Positions 20,032 through 29,105 of a stretch of 64,000 nt of DNA are shown one piece after another. The notes under the pieces were generated by a model. That model had not been told where the DNA came from. It searched no databases and worked only from the letters and a program-made list of their open reading frames with translations. Position 1 is the first letter of the stretch. Every line of letters starts with the position of its first letter. The translations under genes and the position numbers were made by a program. Origin of the DNA: Saprospiraceae bacterium (lineage in GTDB: Bacteria; Bacteroidota; Bacteroidia; Chitinophagales; Saprospiraceae); the NCBI GenBank assembly GCA_016715245.1, contig JADKAS010000002.1, forward strand, positions 248,001 to 312,000, written 5' to 3'.

Positions 20032-20072
20032 CAGAAGCAGAAAATTATTTTGTAAATGATTCAATTTGGCTG

Positions 20073-20080
20073 CAAAATTA
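20073..20080 (-). promoter_or_regulatory. -7 element upstream of porV
   Basis: The minus strand reads TAATTTTG, matching TAnnTTTG, 42 bp upstream of the preferred porV ATG. It could allow porV expression independent of porU. Confidence 0.45.
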
Positions 20081-20119
20081 CACGAATTAATTATATAAAA
20101 AAATTTAATGATAAATGAC

Positions 20120-23100
20120 TTACAGGATGACCAGTTTTTCGAATTTGCTTTCTCTTGATATATTTAATTCTTTTGAGTGAATTTTTATTTTATATAAATA
20201 TACCCCTCTGGCCAATTTATCTTCAAAATCATCTTTTCCATTCCACCTGACATCGTTAACTCTGTTGCAACTGTAATAGTCACTGTGCTCAACGGTTTTA
20301 ACAAGTTTACCTGAAATGGAATAAATGTAAACGAAGATATCTAAATTTGTATTGTTTAAATCGTGTTCAAATTGAAATTTTGTTTGGGTCGTAAATGGAT
20401 TGGGATAGTTTAATACCCTTTCCAGAAACTCCCGCTCTCCATTGACCACTAAAAATTCGGTGGACTTTTCAGCACTGTTATTGGCAATGTCCCAAGCTTT
20501 TACACGAATGGTGTGTTTTCCCGGAGACAGTTCTTTTAAGGGAAACATCACTGTTCCTGCTTTAAAATTGTTTTTTTCAGCTTCGAAAAAATCATTAAGA
20601 ATTTTGGCATCTGAGGAGTTGTCATTGAGAATGGATGTAATATCATGCCCTACTGCATTTCCTGTCACATTGATGCCGAAATCATCTTCCAGTTTTACAA
20701 GTAAAATCGGGTTTTCATTTGTAATTCCCCCGGAAACAAAACTTTCATCATTTAAATATACATCAACCCTGGGAGGCAGATCGTCCGTAATTCCATTTGT
20801 TGAAGATCCACCTATTCTAATTGCGTTGCTGTAACCGGCAGCATCACGGCTGACCTCATCACTTGCATACATGGAAATTCTTCCTCTCCCTATATTATAG
20901 TTAATATCTTTCGGTACCCAGAAACCATATGAAAATTTACCATTCACCACACTGGTTTTTCCTTTAAAAATGATGTTTTGATACACGTCAAAAGGAAATA
21001 AAGGTGAACGTGTATCATTCTGGAGCGTCCTTAATTCGTTTACTTTGTCATAAATGGTAGTAAAGAGAGTGCCATTAAAATTGTCAATTACAATGTTGTT
21101 TTTGTCAAGAATCTCTCCGGAAATTTCAATAAAGGTCATCGCTTTTAGTGTGTCTGAATTTTCATCTACGGGTTTATTGTTTATGGAAGTGATCACTATA
21201 TTTTCTTTTGGAAGTGCAATCTGTTGTGAAGGGTCTCCCAATAATGTAAATTTTCTGCTGTTCTCAATCGTAAATTCAGAACTGTTTTTATTTTTTCCAT
21301 CTTTCAAAACATCTCCGAAGGTGGGGGAGACACCATTTGTTTTTTGAAAAAGAATTCTGTGCACAGCATCGGTCAATTGTTTATTTGAATTGGTGTAGAC
21401 CGATCTTGTAGTGCTGTACAAGGCGATAGCTCCACCTTTAGCGTTCAGAATTGATTCTTCACCCGGACTAACGATTTTCGGATCGTCATAAGCCCCAAAC
21501 GAGCAGGTTGCTGTGATCATTAAAAAAAGTTTGTCGTAGTTTGTCCATCCTTTGATGTCTTTAAGGGTCAATACTCTTTCCTGAGCCCAGCCCTGAGGAC
21601 CGCCATGACCGAGATACGTATTGGTCAATTGGCCGGCAAATGCGTTGTTGTTTAATGCATTGGTGGCTTCCGGGTATCTTGGGTCACCCGCTGTAGCTAC
21701 CTGCGGGTAGGCGTCAAAATATACCTTTTGTTGATTGAACAAAGGAAAATTGTTGGCTGTATTTCTGGCTATTTCATCTATGTCCCTTATATGTGTCCCT
21801 GAATCTTCATCATCTGCAGCATAACCTGTTCGCATTCGCCATTCGCCTAAGGTTGATGGACTGGTATCATAATGTATAATTTTTTTAACCAATATATCTG
21901 CTTCGGACGGACTTTTTACCGGCAATCTGCCAATAGCGATATCCAGACCACCAAATAAATCACCTCCTTCATTTTCATCCAGCAAACCATAAAAATCATC
22001 AGCCGGAAATCCGTCAATAGGGTGCAGAGAATTATCCGTTTCATACACCGGTACAAAATTTTCTTTTTTAAGATTAGGCATTAAGCCTTTATAGTCATAA
22101 CTGCCATCACCGAATAAAAAGAGAAAATTAAAATCTGGATTCCGGTTGTACAACATTTTTGCCATATCACGGATGGCGACAGGATCGACTTTTCCCGAAC
22201 TGAATTCATTATATAATTCTTCAACAGTGGTGGCTACAATGTTTAATCCTGAATGCTTGTTCCGATGCGTCTTAAATTCCTGAACTGCAGTTTCAAAATC
22301 CGGATGATAGACCAAAAGCATGTCAATTTTATCGTGCTGGTGCAGGTTTTGATTTTTTATTTTAACTCCTGAGATGGGTTCCAATGCACCGGAAAGACCC
22401 GTAAAGACAATAAATTCTTTGATATTTCCATTTGTGGCAAACCTGATAGAGTTGTTGGTTATTTTTACAGTTTGAGGCCGGAGAGGATTTGTAATGTCCC
22501 AAACCAGTTGATTGCTGTAGTTTTCAAATTCAAAAGCGGCTATGTCAAAATCTTTTGATATTTGGTTGCGGAAGGAAATTTGCGGAGCTGATAAATTAAG
22601 TTTTTTGGTAAATATCAACTCAATGTAATCAAGCCAACCTTCACTTTCAGGTGAGGTGGAAGGATATTTCACCAAAACCTGCGGATTATTGGAAGATAGT
22701 AAAAACTTTTTATCAAGCAATGCTTTGGAAGCGTAGGAAGCTTCATTATCGCCGATATTTACCCCATTCATTCCCGCAGAAAAAGTTTGATTTCCAAAAA
22801 CAAATGTGACAGATGTTGAACGACTTGATCTGCCTGCAAAAACGGCTTTGGCAGCTATTTGCTGTGTCAAATCAATATCTTTAAAGTCAAATTTTGAAGT
22901 AAAATCTATTTCTCTCTGACCTTTAAATAATTCACCATACCATTCTTTTCCGGTACCTGAAGTACCCGGATTTGCCCCGAGCAGATTAATAATGTCAGAC
23001 TCATGCCTTTGCAGTGTTTCAAAGGTGTTGAGGGTAATGCCGGGGTTTTGTGTAATTTCATTCTGGTCGATTATCCTTAACCCCGGACCATTGTCTATTT

Positions 23101-23917
23101 TAAGAAAATAATAATTGATATCGTCGTAAATGTTTTTGTCAAAATGATATTGATTTTTATTAGTGTCGAATTTCCAGACATCTGCACCTTCTGCGTAAAA
23201 CAAGATATAGTCTCCCTCATCAAATTTTCCATCGTTTTCTCCTGATACAAAGATTGCATTTTCGACCAGGTCATCATGCCTGAAAAAGCTATTATTTTCA
23301 GGCAGTCTGCCTCCCCCGTTTCCGTAAATTTTTATGTTTTTAGGATTGACCTGATTTGTTTTTATACCCAGTTTAGTTTCGAGAAATGCAAAATCCAGTT
23401 TATGAATACCTGTTTTTTGAACAGCAATTTTGTAAATATCACCACTTGCCAAAGCAGATTCAAAAGTATTAAGAGGACCGTTTCTGGTGCCATTGATTTG
23501 CTGTGGTTTTGTTTTAAAATCAATAGAAAACTCAGTAATCAGTTCAATACCTGAAGACGTTTTTCTTACAGGAATAATTTCAAAAACCCAGGAATCTTTT
23601 CTTTTGACAGTGATTTTTCTAAATGTATAAATAAATTCATTTTGAATGTCCAGCGTAGTTTCAATCGTTTTTTGTATGCTTTGAGAGACTTGCATTTGTA
23701 CATCGTAAATGTCCAGACCTTTTTGATCAGGAAGATCTATTTTAAAAACCGGAACATCTTTTTTATGCTGATGGAAAAGGGCACCTGAAAAAGTTATGTG
23801 TCCTTTCCCAAGACCGGTTTCATCATAAACTATTTTGTAGGTTTGACCGCAACAGATGTTTATGGTGGTAATCAATACAATAATCGGTAACCATAAAAAA
23901 TATTTTATTCTCTGCAT
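20120..23917 (-). CDS. porU: Type IX secretion sortase PorU (C25-type)
   Basis: This is the large surface cysteine peptidase (1265 residues) that cleaves T9SS C-terminal signals and attaches cargo to A-LPS. A signal peptide (residues 1-24, to NICCGQ) is followed by beta-rich N-terminal domains and the C25 gingipain-like core, with the catalytic His in LGHGGPQGW and the catalytic Cys in TATCSFGAYDDP. The extreme C-terminus is itself a T9SS-type sorting domain (LNYPNPFTTQTKFQF then ISGKLVKTVE and GVYLYKIKI), the form retained on the surface complex. It is divergent from the porP/sprF-like gene. Length and order with porV agree with other gliding Bacteroidota. Confidence 0.93.
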   Translation of the reverse strand: MQRIKYFLWLPIIVLITTINICCGQTYKIVYDETGLGKGHITFSGALFHQHKKDVPVFKIDLPDQKGLDIYDVQMQVSQSIQKTIETTLDIQNEFIYTFRKITVKRKDSWVFEIIPVRKTSSGIELITEFSIDFKTKPQQINGTRNGPLNTFESALASGDIYKIAVQKTGIHKLDFAFLETKLGIKTNQVNPKNIKIYGNGGGRLPENNSFFRHDDLVENAIFVSGENDGKFDEGDYILFYAEGADVWKFDTNKNQYHFDKNIYDDINYYFLKIDNGPGLRIIDQNEITQNPGITLNTFETLQRHESDIINLLGANPGTSGTGKEWYGELFKGQREIDFTSKFDFKDIDLTQQIAAKAVFAGRSSRSTSVTFVFGNQTFSAGMNGVNIGDNEASYASKALLDKKFLLSSNNPQVLVKYPSTSPESEGWLDYIELIFTKKLNLSAPQISFRNQISKDFDIAAFEFENYSNQLVWDITNPLRPQTVKITNNSIRFATNGNIKEFIVFTGLSGALEPISGVKIKNQNLHQHDKIDMLLVYHPDFETAVQEFKTHRNKHSGLNIVATTVEELYNEFSSGKVDPVAIRDMAKMLYNRNPDFNFLFLFGDGSYDYKGLMPNLKKENFVPVYETDNSLHPIDGFPADDFYGLLDENEGGDLFGGLDIAIGRLPVKSPSEADILVKKIIHYDTSPSTLGEWRMRTGYAADDEDSGTHIRDIDEIARNTANNFPLFNQQKVYFDAYPQVATAGDPRYPEATNALNNNAFAGQLTNTYLGHGGPQGWAQERVLTLKDIKGWTNYDKLFLMITATCSFGAYDDPKIVSPGEESILNAKGGAIALYSTTRSVYTNSNKQLTDAVHRILFQKTNGVSPTFGDVLKDGKNKNSSEFTIENSRKFTLLGDPSQQIALPKENIVITSINNKPVDENSDTLKAMTFIEISGEILDKNNIVIDNFNGTLFTTIYDKVNELRTLQNDTRSPLFPFDVYQNIIFKGKTSVVNGKFSYGFWVPKDINYNIGRGRISMYASDEVSRDAAGYSNAIRIGGSSTNGITDDLPPRVDVYLNDESFVSGGITNENPILLVKLEDDFGINVTGNAVGHDITSILNDNSSDAKILNDFFEAEKNNFKAGTVMFPLKELSPGKHTIRVKAWDIANNSAEKSTEFLVVNGEREFLERVLNYPNPFTTQTKFQFEHDLNNTNLDIFVYIYSISGKLVKTVEHSDYYSCNRVNDVRWNGKDDFEDKLARGVYLYKIKIHSKELNISRESKFEKLVIL

Positions 23918-24060
23918 AAAGGAAAAATTGGAGATTAAAAAAATATTTTAATAAAACAGACTTCAAAATCTGATCTTACTAATTTGATGTTTAAACGTAC
24001 AATATTAATGCTTATTGTTTGGTTTAAATTTATATAAAAATTTTATAATAAATTGGCAAT

Positions 24061-24154
24061 TTAGTGACATAACTTTAATAATTATAAAACAAAAGTGTTT
24101 TTTTGTAGTGGTACGTCACTAAACAATTTACTTTTGTCTTGGTTTATCACTAAA
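24061..24154. repeat. Three TCACTAA-type elements around the porP promoter
   Basis: TTAGTGA is at 24061-24067. Its complement extended by one base, TCACTAAA, is at 24116-24123 and again at 24147-24154. The last two flank the -7 element at 24129-24136. This arrangement suits a regulator-binding site for the divergent porU/porP region, but no regulator is identified. Confidence 0.35.
24102..24136 (+). promoter_or_regulatory. Promoter of the porP/sprF-like gene
   Basis: A -33 TTTG at 24102-24105 and a -7 TACTTTTG at 24129-24136 (perfect TAnnTTTG) are separated by 23 bp. Transcription would start near 24143, about 28 bp before the ATG. Confidence 0.55.
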
Positions 24155-24170
24155 GAACTTAACCAAAAGA

Positions 24171-25207
24171 ATGAATTGTTCTGATCCTAAAATTACCGGT
24201 AAAAGTAAAATCCTGATCCTCACATTTGGATTAATGCCATTTTTCTTCTGGCGCAGGACCCGGTTTACAGTCAGTTTTACCACAATCCGTTGGGCATCAA
24301 TCCGGCTTTTGCAGGTAATACGTCCGGTCCATTATTTCACATTAATTACAGAAATCAATGGCCGGGGTTTGATAATGCCTACAGCACATATTCTATGTCT
24401 TACAGTCAGTATTTTTCACCCATCAACAGTGGTTTGGGCATTCAGATTTTACACGACCAGGCAGGTGACGGTATTCTCCAGACTACTAATATTAAAATGG
24501 CATATAGCTACCGGCTTAAAATCAGGGATGGATATTTTATCAAAGGCGGTATAGAAGCAGGATACGGAAGAGTATTTTTAGACTGGAATCGTTTTACATT
24601 TGGTGATGCCATTGACCCGAGAATTGGTCCGATCTCTCCGGGAGGTACGCCTTTCCCGACGGATGAAGTGGCACCGGAACAAAACAATCGCAATTATTTT
24701 GATGTTGGGGCAGGTTTTCTGATCTACAATAAAGATTATTATGTAGAGGTAAGTCTCCAGCATATGAATACGGCTAATCTGACATTTCTGAAAAAATCGG
24801 AAGAATTGGGTGCAACAGGAATTGTACCTATGAGATTCAATTTTTCCGGCGGGTATCAATATTTATACAAAAAGGGCAATAAAAAGAAAGAAGATTCGTT
24901 TTTATCACCAAATGTTCTTTATACTAGACAGGCAGGATTTTCACAACTCACAGGAGGTGTAAATATAAATTATGATAAATTTATAACAGGACTCTGGTAC
25001 AGACATGCCGGCAATAATGCAGATGCAGTCATAGCACTTGTAGGTTTTAAAAAGGATTATTTTAAATTTTGTTATTCCTTTGACTATACGGTATCTGATT
25101 TATCCATTCGTTCGGGGGGAAGTCATGAAGCAGGCATTGTCATCAACCTTGAACAATTTTTTCCTGAAAAACAAAATTATAACGACTGCCTTTCCATTTT
25201 CAGATAA
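24171..25207 (+). CDS. PorP/SprF family type IX secretion membrane protein, frameshifted near the signal peptide
   Basis: This outer-membrane barrel family protein pairs with gliding adhesins or anchors T9SS components. The hallmark LLAQDPVYSQFYHNPLGIN, then PAFAGN and YRNQWPGF, is present but starts in a different frame from the N-terminal KILILTFGL signal segment. Restoring one A in the AA pair at 24233-24234 joins them as TFGLNAIFLLAQDPVYSQF, a complete signal peptide with cleavage after LLAQ. The rest is beta-rich to a C-terminal IVINLEQFF strand. No large adhesin follows it; gldJ does. Without correction the protein would not be exported. Likely a base error. Confidence 0.85.
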
Positions 25208-25324
25208 AGAATGGTACGATTTTCGATAAGAGGAAATATACTGTTTTGACCAGGTTTTTGAGAATATATATTTTCAAGTATGGTCAAGAAAAATCAGGTA
25301 AATAAAAAGATTTTTATCGAAAAG

Positions 25325-25354
25325 TTTGCCACAATAATTTTTTTTGTACTTTTG
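25325..25354 (+). promoter_or_regulatory. Promoter of gldJ
   Basis: A TTTG -33 element (25325-25328), an 18-bp spacer and a -7 TACTTTTG (25347-25354) make the best-formed Bacteroidota promoter in the window. The start would be near 25361, 26 bp before the gldJ ATG. Confidence 0.7.
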
Positions 25355-25386
25355 TTCGCTAAAATTTTATTTAAGAATATCAATCA

Positions 25387-26886
25387 ATGAAAAATTTAAT
25401 CAGAATCCAATTTGTTTTTGCGATTGCAGTCTTATTTTTAAGTGCCTGCGGTAAAAAAGTTGAAAAATCATCCACTACAGGATCGAATTATAATGACCCT
25501 GCTTACGGAGGATTTGAAAAGCTTGATTATGAAGGTCAGGTTAATGGACCTAACTTAGTTTTGATTGAAGGAGGTACCTTTACCATGGGTACCACCCTAC
25601 AGGATGTAACCTACGAATATAACAATTCTCCAAGAAGGGTTACTGTATCATCATTTTATATGGACGAAACTGAAGTATCCAATATTGACTATACAGAATA
25701 CCTGCACTGGTTGAAAGTAAAATATACAAGCTATCAGGAAGTGTACAGAAAGGCTTTGCCCGATTCATTGGTATGGCGTGAAGAACTCGCTTACAATGAA
25801 CCTCTGGTAGAAACTTATCTCAGACATCCATCATATTATGACTACCCGGTAGTTGGTGTTAATTGGTTACAGGCCATTGAATATTGTAAATGGAGATCAA
25901 ACAGAGTGAATGAAAATTTATTGGTCGAAAGAGGAATATTGAATACTAATCCTGAACAAAGAGATTCAGACACCTACGATTCCAAGGCGTATCTTGCCGG
26001 TCAATATCAGGGCAATGTCAAAAAGAACCTGAAAGACCTCACTACAGGAGGAGAAAGACCTGTTAAGTTTGAAGATGGTATATTATTACCAGATTACAGA
26101 CTCCCGACGGAAGCAGAGTGGGAATACGCTGCTTTGGCTTTACAGGGAAATCAGCCTACTTCAGAGGATGAACTTATCACAGACAGAAGATATTTCCCGT
26201 GGAACGGCAATACCATCAGATATAAAACCAGAAATGCTCAGCAGGGTTTGGTTATGGCCAACTTCAAAAGAGGACGAGGAGACTATATGGGTATGGCAGG
26301 AAGGTTGAATGACCGTGCTTCATTCCCATCTCCGGTCAGAACATTTTTTCCAAACGATTTTGGTTTGTATAACATGGCGGGTAACGTTAATGAATGGACA
26401 TTTGATACCTACAGACCTACCACAGGTACTACTTTAAGTGATCCTGAAAACCACGACCTCAACCCATTCAGAGGAAACCAGTTTAAAGAATTGGTTTTGG
26501 ATGAAGATGGAAAACCGGTTGAAAAAGATTCTCTTGGTGCATTAAAATCCAAATATATCGATGATGATGATGCAGCTGTAAGAGAAAATTATAAAAAAGG
26601 CGATTTAAGAGCCTATGAAGACGGTGATGAGGATTACATTAAATATTTATACGGCGAAACCACATTGATTAATGATAAGTCAAAAGTGTACAAAGGTGGT
26701 TCATGGGCAGACAGATTATTCTGGTTGTCTCCGGGAGCGAGAAGGTTTAAAGATGAAGATAAATCCAGCAGGGATTTAGGATTCAGATGTGCTATGATCA
26801 GAGTCGGCGGTAGCGCAGGCAATGAAGACATGGGAGGTAACACCTTTAAGGAAGCCGGAAAAAATGTCAAAAGAAGATATAAATAA
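25387..26886 (+). CDS. gldJ: Gliding motility / T9SS lipoprotein GldJ
   Basis: This lipoprotein of 499 residues has a lipobox at residues about 17-21 (LFLSAC). The mature part begins with a Ser/Thr linker and the family phrase YNDPAYGGFEKL, then a formylglycine-generating-enzyme-like (SUMF1) domain with LIEGGTFTMGT, DETEVSNIDY, RLPTEAEWEYAA, YNMAGNVNEWTFDTYRP and a final GGSWADRLFW / DLGFRCAM. GldJ helps form the periplasmic/outer-membrane ring linked to GldK in the T9SS motor; its SUMF1 fold is structural rather than catalytic. Neighbours porU/porV and murF match the gldJ neighbourhood I recall from flavobacteria. A terminator follows at 26905-26943. Confidence 0.92.
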   Translation: MKNLIRIQFVFAIAVLFLSACGKKVEKSSTTGSNYNDPAYGGFEKLDYEGQVNGPNLVLIEGGTFTMGTTLQDVTYEYNNSPRRVTVSSFYMDETEVSNIDYTEYLHWLKVKYTSYQEVYRKALPDSLVWREELAYNEPLVETYLRHPSYYDYPVVGVNWLQAIEYCKWRSNRVNENLLVERGILNTNPEQRDSDTYDSKAYLAGQYQGNVKKNLKDLTTGGERPVKFEDGILLPDYRLPTEAEWEYAALALQGNQPTSEDELITDRRYFPWNGNTIRYKTRNAQQGLVMANFKRGRGDYMGMAGRLNDRASFPSPVRTFFPNDFGLYNMAGNVNEWTFDTYRPTTGTTLSDPENHDLNPFRGNQFKELVLDEDGKPVEKDSLGALKSKYIDDDDAAVRENYKKGDLRAYEDGDEDYIKYLYGETTLINDKSKVYKGGSWADRLFWLSPGARRFKDEDKSSRDLGFRCAMIRVGGSAGNEDMGGNTFKEAGKNVKRRYK

Positions 26887-26904
26887 TTTCAAATTATAAA
26901 TAAT

Positions 26905-26943
26905 AAAAAAGGCGTTCATAATTTTATGAATGCCTTTTTTTTT
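26905..26943 (+). terminator. Terminator after gldJ
   Basis: A stem pairs AAAAAAGGCGTTCATAA with TTATGAATGCCTTTTTT (one G-T pair) and ends in a run of T. It separates gldJ from murF. Confidence 0.8.
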
Positions 26944-26997
26944 GGAATTTGGATTCTAGAAAAGTTGAATTTTTTTTGAGAATTATAGATTAAAAGT

Positions 26998-28290
26998 ATG
27001 GGTATGGAATTTCCTTATATTGAATCACTTTATTCTTTGTATTTAAACTCCGGAGATGTAGTCATTGACAGCAGGAAAGTTGTCAGAAATTCCCTTTTTT
27101 TTGCTTTGAAAGGGGAACGGTCGGATGGCAATGTATTTGCTGAATCGGCAGTGCTTAGCAGAGCGATTGCAGCTGTGGTGGATGACCCTGAACTGAATGG
27201 AAAGCAAGGATGTTTTTATGTGCCGGATGTTTTAACTGCCTTGCAGCAACTGGCAAAGTTTCACAGGAATACATTTTCATTCCCGGTTATCGGCCTGACA
27301 GGTTCTAACGGAAAGACCACTTCAAAAGAATTATTATATGCAGTTCTGGCATCCGATAAAAAAGTAAAAGCAACCAAAGGAAACCTGAATAACCATATCG
27401 GCGTACCGCTGACTTTGTTGGATGTAAGGGAGCCGTTGGATTTTCTTATTGTGGAAATGGGCGCCAATCACCAGGGAGAGATTGACTTTTTATGTTCTAT
27501 TTGCCGACCTGACTATGGATTTATAACGAATATAGGCAAAGCCCATCTGGAAGGATTTGGCGGTGAAGAAGGGGTCAGAAAAGGAAAAACAGAACTGTTC
27601 CGACATATTTTGACCATAAGAGGTCATCTTTTCGTAAACGGCGATGATCCCAAACTTGTAAGTTCTGTACCGGATGCATTTCCAAAAGATAAAGTGCATT
27701 ACTTTCATCCGTCAATACACATGGATAAAGATCATTCAGGCACCTTTCTTTCATTTGTGTACAATGACAAAAAATACGAAAGTCAGTTGGTAGGAGATTA
27801 TAATTTAACCAACATAGTCATCGCCATAGAAATTGGAAAATATTTTGGAGTGAAAGAAAATGTTGCCATAGAAGCAGTGACAAAATATACTCCTTCCAAT
27901 AACAGGTCTCAACTCAAACCCTGGAAAGGCATGTCACTCATCATGGATGCCTACAATGCCAATCCTTCAAGTATGAGGGCCAGTGTTCAAAATTTTGGGC
28001 AACATCCGGCCCACCAAAAAGTATTGATTCTCGGAGATATGTTTGAATTGGGTGAGTGGTCACAAAAAGAACACGAAGATATGGTACGATTCTGTGAATC
28101 TTTTGATTGGGAAAAAGTTTTGTTGATAGGGCAGGAATTCAAAAAGTGTTCAAGTTCCAGACCCAACTATGAATTTTATGAAAAACCAGAAGAGGCAATT
28201 CCTTCCTTTCTTAAATTTGAAAATAGTGGTGCGGTTGTTCTCCTCAAAGGGTCAAGGGGCATTAGTCTGGAAAAATTGATTGATACATAA
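26998..28290 (+). CDS. murF: UDP-N-acetylmuramoyl-tripeptide--D-alanyl-D-alanine ligase
   Basis: MurF adds D-Ala-D-Ala to the UDP-MurNAc-tripeptide, the last cytoplasmic step of peptidoglycan precursor synthesis. The 430-residue length is normal. The N-terminal substrate domain begins with DSRKVVRNSLFFALKG, the P-loop is IGLTGSNGKTTSKE (near residue 99), the central metal/ATP region includes VEMGANHQGEIDFL, and the C-terminal domain has MDAYNANPSSMRAS and ILGDMFELGEWSQKEH, all Mur-ligase hallmarks. It stands beside gldJ, away from the dcw cluster at the window's end, an arrangement seen in other Bacteroidota. Confidence 0.95.
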   Translation: MGMEFPYIESLYSLYLNSGDVVIDSRKVVRNSLFFALKGERSDGNVFAESAVLSRAIAAVVDDPELNGKQGCFYVPDVLTALQQLAKFHRNTFSFPVIGLTGSNGKTTSKELLYAVLASDKKVKATKGNLNNHIGVPLTLLDVREPLDFLIVEMGANHQGEIDFLCSICRPDYGFITNIGKAHLEGFGGEEGVRKGKTELFRHILTIRGHLFVNGDDPKLVSSVPDAFPKDKVHYFHPSIHMDKDHSGTFLSFVYNDKKYESQLVGDYNLTNIVIAIEIGKYFGVKENVAIEAVTKYTPSNNRSQLKPWKGMSLIMDAYNANPSSMRASVQNFGQHPAHQKVLILGDMFELGEWSQKEHEDMVRFCESFDWEKVLLIGQEFKKCSSSRPNYEFYEKPEEAIPSFLKFENSGAVVLLKGSRGISLEKLIDT

Positions 28291-28457
28291 AATGAGGGAT
28301 TCGTAGCTTTACGGATTGGTCTTTTTTATCAAACTGTTGAGATTGCTTTACAGTTTCCTTTAAATGAAGGACATTGGTTCCATCTTTGTTAAGGTAAGAT
28401 GTTATGACCGCTTTTCTGTTTTGTACAGCCTTATTTTAAAAAAATGCACCTAAAAGC

Positions 28458-28502
28458 GTAAAAGAACCTCATTGGTACAAAACCAGTAAGGTTCTTTTTA
28501 AT
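28458..28502 (-). terminator. Bidirectional hairpin terminator between murF and hmuY
   Basis: AAAAGAACCT (28460-28469) pairs with AGGTTCTTTT (28489-28498), and the stem extends inward through ATTGG/CCAGT. It lies just beyond the hmuY stop and has T runs usable on both strands. Confidence 0.7.
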
Positions 28503-28510
28503 ATATTTTG

Positions 28511-29095
28511 CTATTCAAAATTTCTGGACCCGTCAGGTTGAAATACGTATCTGATGGTATATCTGATTTTGGTAGGAATTACTGGTGGTGTAACGATAAC
28601 ACCATTATCATCCGTAGGATCAGCTTTGATTACTTCCATTTTGGCATATTTTTCTTTGGCGGTCTTAAAAACAAAGACCTTTCCTGCTTTCGGCGTAAAA
28701 GTACGGGCAACGGGGTTGTACGTATACCACTCATCTTTGATGGCCGTGTCAGCGCCATTGTCGGTTTTATAACCGGATTCAGGAGCTGTTTTGACTCCGT
28801 CCATCGTATTGTCCAGAATGATTACGCCTCCTTTACCGACCCTGTCAGTGCCTCCGTTGACGATAAAACTTACCAGCTTGAGACCAAAATCCCATTCCGA
28901 AGAATTCATGACATCAGTACCGGTAACCAATGCCTTTTTTTCAAAATTAAAATAAGTAAATTCACCTGCGGGGTTTGAAGACACAGAAATTTCCACTGTA
29001 GCATCCACCGGTTTGGAATCTTCCTCTTTGTCACAGGATGAAACTGACACCATTAGAATTCCGGTTAATAATACAAATAATACATTGCGAAACAT
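28511..29095 (-). CDS. hmuY: HmuY family heme-binding lipoprotein
   Basis: This surface lipoprotein of 194 residues from ATG 29095 was chosen because it begins the lipoprotein signal MFRNVLFVLLTGIL with the lipobox Cys in VSVSSCDKE; an upstream ATG at 29179 lies inside hmuR. The mature domain shows the HmuY pattern FTYFNFEKKALVT, SEWDFGLKLVSFIVNGGT, and a C-terminal KIRYTIRYVFQPDGS. HmuY proteins capture heme or related porphyrins at the cell surface and hand it to the partner TonB-dependent receptor, encoded immediately upstream and transcribed together. Ligand identity cannot be read from sequence. Confidence 0.82.
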   Translation of the reverse strand: MFRNVLFVLLTGILMVSVSSCDKEEDSKPVDATVEISVSSNPAGEFTYFNFEKKALVTGTDVMNSSEWDFGLKLVSFIVNGGTDRVGKGGVIILDNTMDGVKTAPESGYKTDNGADTAIKDEWYTYNPVARTFTPKAGKVFVFKTAKEKYAKMEVIKADPTDDNGVIVTPPVIPTKIRYTIRYVFQPDGSRNFE

Positions 29096-29105
29096 AAATA
29101 ATATT

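Noticed and set aside
20442..21347. Plus-strand ORFs opposite porU
   Set aside because: They are antisense shadows of a long, well-supported gene and show no family signal.
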